Below the pieces are notes generated by a model, which was not told the origin of the DNA, did no database searches, and saw nothing but the letters and a program-made list of their open reading frames with translations. From Brevibacillus choshinensis (GTDB lineage Bacteria > Bacillota > Bacilli > Brevibacillales > Brevibacillaceae): a DNA stretch of 64,000 bases. Positions 1 to 9,329 of this stretch are shown here, in pieces. Numbering within the stretch: position 1 is the first letter of the stretch; every line of letters starts with the position of its first letter. The stretch is from contig NZ_CP069127.1 of the NCBI RefSeq assembly GCF_016811915.1, positions 4,005,001 to 4,069,000 on the forward strand, given 5' to 3'. A program made the position numbers and the translations under genes.

Positions 1-2308
1 AACAGGGGGAACTTCCCAGCTTCTTTTCTGCTGCGTAAAACACCTCGACATCCCTCCGGATTTCCTCGGATTCCTTCTGCAGGATGTGGATGCTGGGAGC
101 GGCCACCTCTCTCCTCATGCGGGAGAGTTCTTCTTCTGTAATGGTCTGGAGACGTGCCAGATCGTGGGTCCCGCCTTCCTGTCTCGTGTGGGCTGCATAG
201 CGGTAAAAGATCGCGTGCAGCAAGCTGCCCCGCTGCGTGTGGCTGAGCCACTTCGTTCGGTCGAAAGCGGCGACCTCCTTTGGCCGGACACGAAGAACCT
301 CCTGGTAAAAAAATTGCATCGGGCAGCGGGCGTACATCTCCAGCTTGCTCACGCTGGTCACAGGAGTAGGTTCGAATGGCGTTATCACTCCCTCGTAGGC
401 GCCAATCAGAAGGTCCGCCCTCGCTCTCGCTGCTTTTTCACCCTCAGCCAAATTTTCATAAGCAGACAGGATCTCCTCAGTCCCCTGATAGAGCTGATCG
501 GACGGAGAAGTGAGTCGCTTCATCCATCTCTCCTGCTGATCCAGCACAACGGGGTTTGCCGAGTGAACGTACCCCACAGGCCGACCTAGCTGCTCTACCA
601 TCTCCTCGATGCTTGCTCCCAGCCGGTCTCGATCGCGGCGAAACGCAACCAGCATCTCATTGGCAGGATTACTGGACTTGCTGTCAGAGATTCGAAACGA
701 GGAAAAGCTGCACGTGCAAGCCCCGTTGATCTGCTGCAATCGGCTGCTTCGCTTTGCGATGCGCCGCGTTCCCTTTTCAACGCTCGTGCGTAAATGCGGA
801 CTTAATTTCGTGCGTTCTTCATCGAGCAAGACCGGATCCTGCCCCTCTTTCCCAGCCCAGCTGTCCTCATCCATTCCGATCAGGAAGGTGACCTTGCGCC
901 CGCTCTGCCCGCCGTCCTGCAGCGAGCTGATCATCAACTTTCCGGGAGCAGGCGTACCTTCTGCCCCCACAGCAAGGCCCTCCACCATTTCTCTGCCAAA
1001 GCGGATTACCTCTGCGCGGCTCATGCCCGCGAAATGATGGATGTCTGCCAGGAGCTTCTCCCACTGCTTTACTTGCTGCTTTACCTGACTATCGTAGGCG
1101 GTGCGATTGGGAGCCGCCTCCAAAAACAGGAGCCAACCACGAAGCAGATCCCGCATCGACCAAGGAGCTTTATCGTCCGGCAATTGGTCCAATACTCCTG
1201 CGAAAAAGCGATGGCATTGCTGCGCGGCTCGCAGGTCGCGTTCCTGATGGGTCGCATGCATCTGGGAGGCCAGCCTCGGATATCTGTCCCTTCCCCATCC
1301 GATGCCTGAACGCTCCAAAATCCGTATGCTCTCTCGCTCTTCTTCTGAAAAACACAAGATCCCTTTCTGTATGGCATGCGTGATCAAAGCCAGCCGGTAG
1401 TCGGATTCCAGCCAGTCCAGAAACAGGACGGCAGCTTGCCCCGCTTTTGAGAAAATCGCCGGTAAGCCTTGGGCAAACGTACACGGTATCGAGGCGTTCA
1501 TCGTAAATGACTGTATGATGGGCGCGTAGGTCCGATAGTCAGAAGCGATGATTTCTACCTCGTCCCACCGAATCCCCCGCTCCGCCATCCTGCGAAAGAT
1601 CTCCCGGGTCTCCGCCACGGGACCAAGCGCGTGAAAAAACTCGATCCTCGCTTGCGGAAGCTCGATGTCACTGTCATAGGCAGATCCCTTTTCCTGCAAA
1701 TCGCACAGTTCGCTCGGTGCCAGCGCTTTGAGAGCGGCTAGCTGGACGGGGGTAAGCTCCCCCACATCCTCGATGATCAGCATGCAGGGAATACGTATTG
1801 GGCGAACATATTGCGGCAAATCGGCATCGTCTACACGAGCATGCTCCTGCAAATAGTGCTCGTAGCGTTCCAGAAGCTGCTGCACATACCTGCCTTTTTG
1901 CTCATTTTCGAAGTGTGAGGCCACCATTTGCTCGGAGCGCAAGCCTGCATGCCGAATCTCCAAGATGGCTTTGTGAAAGGAACGCAGGATTCCCGGCGAA
2001 AGCTTTGAGCTGGGCAGGTACGCGTCCTCCTTCTCACCCAGCTCATGCATCAGCGCATGGATGATCCAGAAGCGTTCGTTTTCATTCGTGTAGGTCAGTC
2101 CCTTTTCAAACAAGTCCAGACGGGCCTGCTCCAGCAAAAATGCCTGTGGAGTACGGACGTGCAGATTGAGGGCATGCCCTCCTTTCATTCGCCCCAATTG
2201 CTCCGCCCACTGATTTCCAATAGCAAAGCGATCGGTCAGCAAGACTTTCTTTTGCAATGGATTCGCTTCCATCATCAAACGCAGCTTTTCCAAAAGAGAA
2301 TGGCTCAT
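1..2308 (-). CDS. AddB-like PD-(D/E)XK nuclease family protein (partial, C-terminus beyond left edge)
   Basis: An uninterrupted frame of 769 codons runs from ATG at 2308 (SD GAAGAGGTGAG just upstream) off the left edge. Residues near 685-705 read SKLEMYARCPMQFFYQEVL, the pattern that opens the RecB-type nuclease domain of AddB-like proteins, where the Cys is the first ligand of an iron-sulphur cluster; the other three Cys and the nuclease motifs would lie outside the window. Near 500-520, FLIGMDEDSW and a following DEER resemble the last helicase-like motifs of AddB. The N-terminus (MSHSLLEKLRLMMEANPLQK) has no Walker A glycine loop, unlike Bacillus AddB, so this is probably an AddB-like paralogue in DNA end processing rather than AddB itself. 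The partner helicase, if any, would be to the left. Confidence 0.75.
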   Translation of the reverse strand, partial: MSHSLLEKLRLMMEANPLQKKVLLTDRFAIGNQWAEQLGRMKGGHALNLHVRTPQAFLLEQARLDLFEKGLTYTNENERFWIIHALMHELGEKEDAYLPSSKLSPGILRSFHKAILEIRHAGLRSEQMVASHFENEQKGRYVQQLLERYEHYLQEHARVDDADLPQYVRPIRIPCMLIIEDVGELTPVQLAALKALAPSELCDLQEKGSAYDSDIELPQARIEFFHALGPVAETREIFRRMAERGIRWDEVEIIASDYRTYAPIIQSFTMNASIPCTFAQGLPAIFSKAGQAAVLFLDWLESDYRLALITHAIQKGILCFSEEERESIRILERSGIGWGRDRYPRLASQMHATHQERDLRAAQQCHRFFAGVLDQLPDDKAPWSMRDLLRGWLLFLEAAPNRTAYDSQVKQQVKQWEKLLADIHHFAGMSRAEVIRFGREMVEGLAVGAEGTPAPGKLMISSLQDGGQSGRKVTFLIGMDEDSWAGKEGQDPVLLDEERTKLSPHLRTSVEKGTRRIAKRSSRLQQINGACTCSFSSFRISDSKSSNPANEMLVAFRRDRDRLGASIEEMVEQLGRPVGYVHSANPVVLDQQERWMKRLTSPSDQLYQGTEEILSAYENLAEGEKAARARADLLIGAYEGVITPFEPTPVTSVSKLEMYARCPMQFFYQEVLRVRPKEVAAFDRTKWLSHTQRGSLLHAIFYRYAAHTRQEGGTHDLARLQTITEEELSRMRREVAAPSIHILQKESEEIRRDVEVFYAAEKKLGSSPC

Positions 2309-2406
2309 TTTCTCACCTCTTCTCATCGATTCGGACTCTATTAAAAAGATCGCCAAGAAAGAGTGTGAATATCCGTCTCAGCTTGATGATTTGGAAAATT
2401 GCATGA

Positions 2407-2459
2407 GAAAAAAGAGGGCATCCCCTCTGATCTCGGTGATCATGAGGCGATGACCCTCT
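2407..2459 (-). terminator. Rho-independent terminator after the M24 gene
   Basis: AGAGGGCATC at 2413-2422 pairs with GATGACCCTCT at 2449-2459. Read on the minus strand, the hairpin is followed by a run of six T. It lies 20 bases beyond the stop of the M24 gene and closes the 9106-2480 operon. Confidence 0.8.
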
Positions 2460-2479
2460 CGTTTTTTCACTCTCCATGT

Positions 2480-3661
2480 TTACACGCAAATCATGGAGGC
2501 CAAGTCCCGTGGATAATAGGTGAGCATCTCCATGCCGTCCTCAGTAACGACAACGGTATCGGAATGGCGGAATCCGCCAAGTCCCCGCACGTAAATTCCC
2601 GGCTCCACCGTCATGACCATCCCAGGCTGCATCATGGTATGATCGCCAAGGTCAAAGAATGGCGCTTCGTGTCCCAAGAGTCCGATCGCATGACCGGTAT
2701 GATGGGAGGTCAGATGTTGAATTTCATTTTCTTTAAAGAAGGCTTGAACCGCTTCCTCGACGTACGACATCGGTTTCCCCGGCTTGATATGTGCAAAGGC
2801 GATGTCTTGCGCCTGCAGCATAAAGTGAAAGTACTTCTCCTGCTCAGAACTTACCTCTTGGACAAACATGGTTCGCTCCAGCTCGCTATGATAGCCCCAC
2901 ACTTCCCCTGCCGCTCCTGTCACCAGCGTGTCCCCTTTTTTCAGCACCAGGTTCTGCGTGACAGCATGGGGGAAAGCGGACATCGGGCCGATCTGACCGC
3001 GGAAAATGGCATAGGCGGTATTTCCGTGCGGCTTGTAATCGGGTCCCAAGGTCTCGATCATGGCCATCGTCGCCTCGGTGGAAGCCCTTGACGTAATTTC
3101 AATTTCACTAAGCCCTGGCTTCGTATACTTTTGCAGCAGCCGATGAGCGAGATTGCCCCAACGGCATGACTCCTTGATCAATTCAATTTCTGCCGCCGAT
3201 TTGATGACCCGCATCTCTTCGACCCAGCCGTAGATGGAGGAGAAATCTTTTGCCTCCAGGAATTGACTGACCTTTTGACCACGGTATCCCATCGAGGAGC
3301 CATAGCCATCTGCATCAAAGCCGACTCGCTTCCCCGCAAACTGGGCTTCTGCCAGTGCATCCTTCAAATATTCCATGGGATGGCGAAGACCCGGATATTC
3401 CGGATAAGAATGAACGTGGTCGACGCAAGCAAACTCCTCGGCATGCTCGTGCTCCAGGGCGGGAACAAACAGATGGGACTTCTGCTGCGGGTCGATGAAA
3501 TAGCAGATTGGCCTTTCGGTCGGATGAAAATGAAAGCCGGTCAGATAAAAAATATCGACGACGCTAAACAAAATGGCACAATCGAGCTGACTTGCCTGCA
3601 GCTTGTCGATGAGCTTTTTTTGACGCCCGACGAGTTCATTCTTTGAAATCGCAAGTAACAT
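2480..3661 (-). CDS. M24 (pita-bread fold) family hydrolase, creatinase/ectoine-hydrolase-like
   Basis: 393 residues starting at ATG 3661, chosen because AAAGAGGAGATCAAC precedes it; an in-frame upstream extension to 3721 has no such site. The N-terminal half is a creatinase-N-like domain and residues about 160-380 are the M24 fold. Classical M24 peptidases bind two metals with D, D, H, E, E. Here the first Asp position is Gly (TGAAGEVWGY), the second is Glu (GYHSELERT), the last Glu is replaced in GFRHSDTV, while HTGHAIGL and VEPGIY are kept. LERT is typical of creatinase, which works without metal. The protein therefore probably hydrolyses a C-N bond in a small imported compound and is not a proline peptidase. 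It is the last gene of an importer operon. Confidence 0.8.
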   Translation of the reverse strand: MLLAISKNELVGRQKKLIDKLQASQLDCAILFSVVDIFYLTGFHFHPTERPICYFIDPQQKSHLFVPALEHEHAEEFACVDHVHSYPEYPGLRHPMEYLKDALAEAQFAGKRVGFDADGYGSSMGYRGQKVSQFLEAKDFSSIYGWVEEMRVIKSAAEIELIKESCRWGNLAHRLLQKYTKPGLSEIEITSRASTEATMAMIETLGPDYKPHGNTAYAIFRGQIGPMSAFPHAVTQNLVLKKGDTLVTGAAGEVWGYHSELERTMFVQEVSSEQEKYFHFMLQAQDIAFAHIKPGKPMSYVEEAVQAFFKENEIQHLTSHHTGHAIGLLGHEAPFFDLGDHTMMQPGMVMTVEPGIYVRGLGGFRHSDTVVVTEDGMEMLTYYPRDLASMICV

Positions 3662-3689
3662 GTTGATCTCCTCTTTCCCTTTGCGTTTT

Positions 3690-4658
3690 TTATTTGGAGT
3701 ACAAGTGGCAAGCAACGACATGATCTCCCACCTCTACGACAGGCGGCTTTTCCGTTTTGCAGATTTGCATGCAGTCTGGGCAGCGCGGATGGAAATGGCA
3801 CCCTTCTGGCGGGTTGAGCGGACTTGGGACATCCCCCTTTAAAACAATCCTCTCTTTTACCTCATCCGGGTGGTGTATAGGCACTGCGGACAAGAGCGCT
3901 CTCGTATACGGGTGCTTGGGGTTTGCAAAGAGCTCCTCCGTCTTTGCCTGTTCAACCAGCTTCCCCAGGTACATCACACCGACTCGATCCGTGATGTGGC
4001 GAACAACTCCCAAATCATGAGAGATGAAGATATAGGTAAGGTGAAAGTCGCGCTGCAGCTGCAAAAGAAGATTGATCACCTGCGACTGAATGGACACATC
4101 CAGGGCCGATACGGGCTCATCTGCGATAATCAGCTCAGGCTGCAGAATGACGGCGCGTGCGATTCCGATCCGTTGCCGCTGACCGCCCGAAAATTCGTGC
4201 GGATAGGATGGAAGATGGTATTCAGAGAGTCCGACGATCTCCAGGATTTCAATCGCCTTTTGGACTCGCTCTTCGGGAGTGAACAGCCCGTGTACGCGCA
4301 GCGGCTCCGTCAAAATCTGCTCGATCGTCTTTTTCGGATTCAACGAAGCGTATGGGTCCTGGAAGACCATTTGCATTTTTCTTCGCAGCTTCCTCATTTC
4401 TTCATAGGGGAGTCTGGAGATGTCTCTTCCCGCAAAATGGATCTCTCCCGACGTATGCTCCTGCAGCTTTAGAATCGTCCGACCCGTGGTGGATTTTCCG
4501 CAGCCACTCTCTCCTACCAGTCCAAATGTCTCGCCTTTGTACACGGTAAACGTCACGCCATCAACTGCACGTACCTGCTGGTGCTGCTGAAACCATCCTT
4601 TTTTGATGTCGTAGTATTTTTTCAGCTGTTTGATTTCGAGTAAAGGCTCAGGTAGCAT
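3690..4658 (-). CDS. Peptide/nickel-type ABC transporter ATP-binding protein (DppF/OppF type)
   Basis: 322 residues. Walker [10 protein letters not shown] at 49-57, signature SGGQRQRIGIARA near 160, Walker B LIIADEP near 180, and the C-terminal oligopeptide-transporter extension with CHFHPRCPDC near 285-295. This is the second of the two ATPases usual for this importer class and energises uptake at the inner face of the membrane. ATG 4658 follows AGGAGGTGACAC and overlaps the end of the first ATPase by 11 bases, so translation is probably coupled. Confidence 0.93.
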   Translation of the reverse strand: MLPEPLLEIKQLKKYYDIKKGWFQQHQQVRAVDGVTFTVYKGETFGLVGESGCGKSTTGRTILKLQEHTSGEIHFAGRDISRLPYEEMRKLRRKMQMVFQDPYASLNPKKTIEQILTEPLRVHGLFTPEERVQKAIEILEIVGLSEYHLPSYPHEFSGGQRQRIGIARAVILQPELIIADEPVSALDVSIQSQVINLLLQLQRDFHLTYIFISHDLGVVRHITDRVGVMYLGKLVEQAKTEELFANPKHPYTRALLSAVPIHHPDEVKERIVLKGDVPSPLNPPEGCHFHPRCPDCMQICKTEKPPVVEVGDHVVACHLYSK

Positions 4659-5649
4659 GTGTCACCTCCTGAGGCGTACGGATGGGAAACCAGCAACGGC
4701 ACAGCTGCTTGTCAAGTGCTATCAATGGGGGACGCTCTTCGCGGCAACGGTCCACGGCCTGTTGACAACGCGGAGCAAAGGCACACCCATGCGGGACATC
4801 GTCTGGTCGCGGTACACTGCCCGGGATCGATGACAGCTTTCCTTTTCGCTCGTTGGAGGTAGGAAGAGAGGCGAGCAAACCTTGTGTGTACGGATGAGTC
4901 GGGTGGTTAAAAATCGTGCGAACGTCTGCACTCTCCACTACCTGACCGGCGTACATGACAGTCACCCTGTCACACATTTCGGCTACGACTCCCAGATCGT
5001 GCGTGATCAGCATCATCGCCATGTTTGTCCGTGCCTTGATTTCTTTCATCAGCTCCAGGATCTGCGCCTGAATGGTCACATCCAAGGCTGTAGTCGGTTC
5101 GTCGGCAATCAGCAGCTTCGGTTGACACAGCATCGCGAGCGAGATCATCACTCTCTGCCGCATTCCGCCAGAGAGCTGGTGCGGATACTCGTCGATCATT
5201 CTCTCTGCCCCCGGTATCCCAACCGACTGCAGCATCGCGACGACAGCTTGCCGAATCTCTTTTTTGCCGAGGCGTGTATGCTGCTTGAGCGGCTCACTGA
5301 GCTGTTGTCCGATGGTAAACACGGGATTGAGCGAAGTCATCGGCTCCTGAAAAATCATGGAGATTTCGTTGCCTCGCAGCTTGCGCATCTCTCGTTCGGA
5401 CAGCTTGGTCAAATCACGTCCTGTGAAGAGAATGGATCCTTGCTCGATGTACGCCATCGGCTTCGGGAGCAATCCCATTACGGACAAGGAGGTGACACTC
5501 TTTCCGCAGCCCGACTCCCCTACAATGCCGACTGTCTCCCCTTCATAAACGGCTAGATCCACTCCATCGACCGCTTTCACGATGCCATTTGCCGTCTTGA
5601 AATACGTCTTCAGCTGCTTCACTTCCAAAATCGGGGTCTTTTCTCTCAC
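4648..5649 (-). CDS. Peptide/nickel-type ABC transporter ATP-binding protein (DppD/OppD type)
   Basis: About 333 residues with Walker [10 protein letters not shown], signature SGGMRQRVMISLA, Walker [13 protein letters not shown] and a C-terminal CAFAPRCQQA extension, the DppD/OppD pattern. Two starts compete: TTG 5667, overlapping the permease stop as TTGA without a clear SD, and GTG 5649, preceded by AAAGGGGGATGGGAC. I chose the GTG because of the SD at good spacing. It pairs with the ATPase downstream to form the heterodimeric motor of the importer. Confidence 0.92.
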   Translation of the reverse strand: MREKTPILEVKQLKTYFKTANGIVKAVDGVDLAVYEGETVGIVGESGCGKSVTSLSVMGLLPKPMAYIEQGSILFTGRDLTKLSEREMRKLRGNEISMIFQEPMTSLNPVFTIGQQLSEPLKQHTRLGKKEIRQAVVAMLQSVGIPGAERMIDEYPHQLSGGMRQRVMISLAMLCQPKLLIADEPTTALDVTIQAQILELMKEIKARTNMAMMLITHDLGVVAEMCDRVTVMYAGQVVESADVRTIFNHPTHPYTQGLLASLPTSNERKGKLSSIPGSVPRPDDVPHGCAFAPRCQQAVDRCREERPPLIALDKQLCRCWFPIRTPQEVTHAT

Positions 5650-5663
5650 GTCCCATCCCCCTT

Positions 5664-6575
5664 TCAATTGCCCTTCAGCTCGGGATCGAGAACATCACGC
5701 ATCCAATCCCCGAACAGATTGACCCCCAGCGCCGTCACGACGATGGCGATGCCTGGGAATGTAATCAGCCACCAGGCACTGAATATGTAGTCCTTTCCTT
5801 CGCTCAGCATGTTGCCCCAGGCAGGCTGAGGAGGCTGGACCCCGAATCCCAGAAAGCTGATGGATGCCTCTGCGATGATGTAGGTTGCAATCTGCAGCGA
5901 CGAGAGCACGATAATGGGCGTAAACAGATTGGGAATCATGTGCCGAGCGATGATTTCCCAGCGAGGTACCCCGGTAGCCACGCAGGAGAGGATGAATTCC
6001 TTTTCCCGCAAAGCCAATACCTCACTGCGCACGACCCGTGCATACACGACCCAGCCGGCTACCGCCAATGAAATAATGATATTTTTCAGTCCCGTCCCAA
6101 TTACGGCATTGATCACGAGGACGAGCAGAATAAAGGGAAAGCTGAGTACCACGTCCACGATTCGCATGATGATGAGATCGACCCATCCGCGAAAGTAACC
6201 GGCAATCACCCCCAGCGCGGTCCCCACGAATCCAGCCACTGCCACCGCGCAGCACCCGATGAGTAACGATACACTCGTTCCGTGAATGAGTCTGGATAAG
6301 ATGTCTCTCCCCAGCTGGTCGGTACCGAGAACATGCCCGTCTGACAGCGGAGGAAGCAGCTTTTTACTGAGCTGTGCCAGATTGGGATCATAGGGCGCCA
6401 CCCACGAACCGAAAATCCCGAGGAACAGCACCGCCAGAATGATTGCGAAACCGGCCATGCCCGACGGACTCTTCTTCAGCTGCCGGAAATAGAAGCTGAC
6501 TTTCAGCTGACTTTTCCTGCGATTTCGCGTAAGGCTCGGATCGATGCCAGCTCCCGTAACGGTTGTTTGATTCAT
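5664..6575 (-). CDS. Peptide-type ABC transporter permease (DppC/OppC type)
   Basis: 303 residues with about six membrane segments. An N-terminal cytoplasmic stretch of about 35 residues is followed by MAGFAIILAVLFLGIFGSWV and the DppC hallmark APYDPN; DQLGRDILSRLIHGTSVSL follows. The binding-protein-dependent transport loop lies near 200 (ALREKEFILSCVATGVPRWE). ATG 6575 follows AGGGGGGCAGCGA, 11 bases after the upstream permease stop. Confidence 0.93.
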   Translation of the reverse strand: MNQTTVTGAGIDPSLTRNRRKSQLKVSFYFRQLKKSPSGMAGFAIILAVLFLGIFGSWVAPYDPNLAQLSKKLLPPLSDGHVLGTDQLGRDILSRLIHGTSVSLLIGCCAVAVAGFVGTALGVIAGYFRGWVDLIIMRIVDVVLSFPFILLVLVINAVIGTGLKNIIISLAVAGWVVYARVVRSEVLALREKEFILSCVATGVPRWEIIARHMIPNLFTPIIVLSSLQIATYIIAEASISFLGFGVQPPQPAWGNMLSEGKDYIFSAWWLITFPGIAIVVTALGVNLFGDWMRDVLDPELKGN

Positions 6576-6586
6576 TCGCTGCCCCC

Positions 6587-7504
6587 CTACTTGAATCGGA
6601 TTTGTGGATTGACGTAGGCGTAGAGCACATCCACCACAAAATTAATCACGGAATAGATGAAGGCGATGAAAAACACGCCTGCCATGACTACCGGAAAATC
6701 ACGCCCCAAGAGAGACTGCATCAGGAGCCGCCCAAGTCCCGGCCAGGCAAAGACTACCTCCACGATGACCGCGCCGCCGAGCAGCACACCCAGATCGAGA
6801 GCTACCAGTGTAATGATCGGGATGAGCGTGTTCTTCAAGGCGTACATCGAAAGGATCTTGTACATCGGGACGCCGGAGGCTTTGGCTGTCCGTATGTAGT
6901 CCTTTCGCAGAACATCCAGCATCGTCGAACGGGTGAACCGTGCGAACCGTGCGACACTGTACGCCGCCAATGTCAGGGCAGGCAATATCAGATGAACGGC
7001 CGAACCCCCGCCCCCGGTGGGAAGCCACTTGAACTGGACGGCAAACACGTAAATCAAGAGCAATCCGAGCCAAAAGCTGGGCAAGGCTTGCCCCAATACC
7101 GTGAAGGCTACTCCCGTCTGGTCAAACCAGGTATTTCGTTTGTACGCCGAGTGGATACCGATCGGAATCGAGATCAAGAGCGAAAGCCCCAGCGCGGTAA
7201 AAGCCAGCTGAAAGGTTGCCGGAATCCGACTGAGCACAGTCTGCAAGGCGTCCTCCCGCGTACGTAAAGAGGTCCCGAAATCACCCTGGACCGCATTCGT
7301 CATGAATTCCGTATATTGCACGAGCAGCGGTCGATCAAAACCAAGCGCTTTGCGAAATTCCTCCAGCTGCTCGCGCGGAGCATCCGGCGGCAAAAACAGC
7401 GCCGTCGGATCTCCCGAGAGGCGGATCAAGAAAAAGACAGTCGTCAGAGCCAAGAAGAGAACGACCAGCACTTGCACGGTCCGTTTTATGAGATAGTCCA
7501 GCAT
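6587..7504 (-). CDS. Peptide-type ABC transporter permease (DppB/OppB type)
   Basis: 305 residues with a membrane-spanning N-terminus (YLIKRTVQVLVVLFLALTTV), a large extracytoplasmic loop with RLSGDPTALFL, and the EAA-type loop LDVLRKDYIRTAKASGVP, all typical of DppB-type permeases. ATG 7504 follows GAGGAGGACTCT. It forms the channel with the DppC-type partner encoded 11 bases downstream. Confidence 0.93.
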   Translation of the reverse strand: MLDYLIKRTVQVLVVLFLALTTVFFLIRLSGDPTALFLPPDAPREQLEEFRKALGFDRPLLVQYTEFMTNAVQGDFGTSLRTREDALQTVLSRIPATFQLAFTALGLSLLISIPIGIHSAYKRNTWFDQTGVAFTVLGQALPSFWLGLLLIYVFAVQFKWLPTGGGGSAVHLILPALTLAAYSVARFARFTRSTMLDVLRKDYIRTAKASGVPMYKILSMYALKNTLIPIITLVALDLGVLLGGAVIVEVVFAWPGLGRLLMQSLLGRDFPVVMAGVFFIAFIYSVINFVVDVLYAYVNPQIRFK

Positions 7505-7534
7505 AGAGTCCTCCTCCCTACGTCTTTTCTCCTT

Positions 7535-9106
7535 CTATTTGGCCCACTTCATTTCAAACACGGCGAATTTTTCATCCGCACGGGGAGTGAACTCCAAATT
7601 TTTGTCTACCGCGTACAGGTCACCTTGCTGCCAGAGCGGTACCCAAGCAGCCTCCTCTACCAACCGGTGCTGCAGCTCGTCGAATCCTTTTTTGCGCTCT
7701 GCGGGATCAAACACCGGCAGCGCTTTCTGGATCATCGCCTCTACCTCTTTATCATGGAAACCGCTGTAAGGGGCTTTTTCCGTGAACAGGTTCTCGATCG
7801 TGCCTTGGGCATCAAAGGCAGGGCCCCAGCCGAGAATGAACATATCCTTCATTTCATGCTGGCGGATCTTGGCGAGGTGATTACCCCATTCGTTTGCTTG
7901 CACCGTGACGGTGATCCCGATCTTTTGCAGCTGGGATGCAATCGCTTGGGCGACGTGCGTGTCCATCGGGTATCGGCCATTCGGTGTGTCCAGCTGCAGC
8001 TTCAAGGTCTTCGGATCGATGTTCGCCTCTTTGAGCAGCGCGATTGCTTTGTCCGGGTCATAGCCGTAATCTTTGGTCTCCGTGTAATCCGCGTTCACTT
8101 TGGACAATGGTCCCGTCATTTTTGTGCCGTAACCGTTCAATACCGACTTCAGCAGTTCGTCCACGTCGATCGCGTAGTTGATAGCCTGGCGCACCCGCTT
8201 GTCTTTTAGCGGACCATCATAGAACGTATTGAGCGCCACATAGTTGATCCTCGACGAACCGACCATCTCGATCTTGCCGTTGTCGCTGTTTTTCACTCGT
8301 TCGACCGAGTCTACGGGGACGTTTTTAAACAGGTGTATTTCTCCACTCAGAAATGCAGACAGACGCGCGCTGAATTCCGGGATGATTTTGAACGTCAGCT
8401 TCTTGATCGTCGGCGCTCCCTGCCAGTACTCGTCATTGGCAACCAGCTGCAAGGATTCATCTCTCGTCCATTTTTCAAATTTGTATGGGCCGGTTCCCAC
8501 TGGATCGGTCGCCGCTTTTTCCAGCCCCACCTCTTGGGTGTGCTTCGGTGCCATGATCAAGAGGTCGTCTGCGATCCTCAGCAGCAACGTAGGGAACGGC
8601 TGGACAGTGATGATCTGCACGGTATTTTCATCGACGACCTTCACTTCCTTGATGTCTTTCCATCTCGAACGATAGAACGAGTTGTTCTTTTCATCCAAAA
8701 TGTAGTCGATGTTGTATTTCACCGCATCAGCATGAAACGGCTCTCCATTCGTGAACTTCACACCCTGGCGCAGCTTGAACTCCCATGTGAGAGGATCGAG
8801 GTTCTTCCATTCCGTCGCCAGCACCGGGATGAGAGCGCCATTCTTGTCACGATCGATGAGAGGGTCGTAGATGTTGCGAATTTGCACGTCTGTCACGTAG
8901 TTCACATCCGTATTGGCCAGCATCGTTGCCGCGTCTGCCTCGAAACCGATGACCAAGTCTTTGGAGGGGGCGTTGTTGTCGCCCGCGGATTGAATCTGTG
9001 GCGGCGGAGTGGTCGGAGCCGTTCCTGCTGTTTCAGGGGTGCATGCCGCTAAAAGTACAGCCACTAGCAAAAACAGGTATAGGAGCGCATGATTTTTCCG
9101 TAACAT
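7535..9106 (-). CDS. Extracellular solute-binding lipoprotein of a peptide-type ABC transporter (SBP_bac_5)
   Basis: 523 residues from ATG 9106, chosen because AGAGGGGG lies 6 bases before it; an ATG two codons earlier sits directly on the SD. The signal peptide ends in a lipobox (LLAAC), so the mature protein is a membrane-anchored lipoprotein. YNIDYILDEKNNSFYRSRWK and VAQAIASQLQKIGITV are typical of DppA/OppA-type binding proteins. Ligand unknown. First gene of the operon and faces a divergent PucR-type regulator; the odd M24 enzyme at the operon end suggests a small amide or guanidino compound as well as peptides. Confidence 0.9.
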   Translation of the reverse strand: MLRKNHALLYLFLLVAVLLAACTPETAGTAPTTPPPQIQSAGDNNAPSKDLVIGFEADAATMLANTDVNYVTDVQIRNIYDPLIDRDKNGALIPVLATEWKNLDPLTWEFKLRQGVKFTNGEPFHADAVKYNIDYILDEKNNSFYRSRWKDIKEVKVVDENTVQIITVQPFPTLLLRIADDLLIMAPKHTQEVGLEKAATDPVGTGPYKFEKWTRDESLQLVANDEYWQGAPTIKKLTFKIIPEFSARLSAFLSGEIHLFKNVPVDSVERVKNSDNGKIEMVGSSRINYVALNTFYDGPLKDKRVRQAINYAIDVDELLKSVLNGYGTKMTGPLSKVNADYTETKDYGYDPDKAIALLKEANIDPKTLKLQLDTPNGRYPMDTHVAQAIASQLQKIGITVTVQANEWGNHLAKIRQHEMKDMFILGWGPAFDAQGTIENLFTEKAPYSGFHDKEVEAMIQKALPVFDPAERKKGFDELQHRLVEEAAWVPLWQQGDLYAVDKNLEFTPRADEKFAVFEMKWAK

Positions 9107-9124
9107 TTCCATCCCCCTCTGATC

Positions 9125-9137
9125 TTTCGTAACGAAA
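9125..9137. promoter_or_regulatory. Palindrome TTTCGTAACGAAA between divergent genes, possible operator
   Basis: A perfect 13-base palindrome (central base unpaired) lies 19 bases upstream of the binding-protein start, immediately before its SD. Its place in the 223-base space between the importer operon and the PucR-type gene makes it a candidate operator for that regulator. No clear -35/-10 pair was settled on. Confidence 0.4.
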
Positions 9138-9329
9138 TTTTCTGAATACATTTATTTTTATCGAAGAGACGGCTTGTTTCTACGTATGTTTCCATGAATT
9201 TCGCTGACAAAACTTGTGTGATTCCACCAAAAACAAAAGAGGATTCTCGCTTTCTTTTTCTAATAGAGGATGGGTATACCTACCATTTTGAACCTGCTTC
9301 TCACATCCTCTACTCGTAAAGGTGGGCCC

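Noticed and set aside
2399..3091. 230-codon plus-strand frame opposite the M24 gene
   Set aside because: It is a shadow of the M24 coding strand: no SD, no recognisable domain, and the minus-strand gene has clear motifs.
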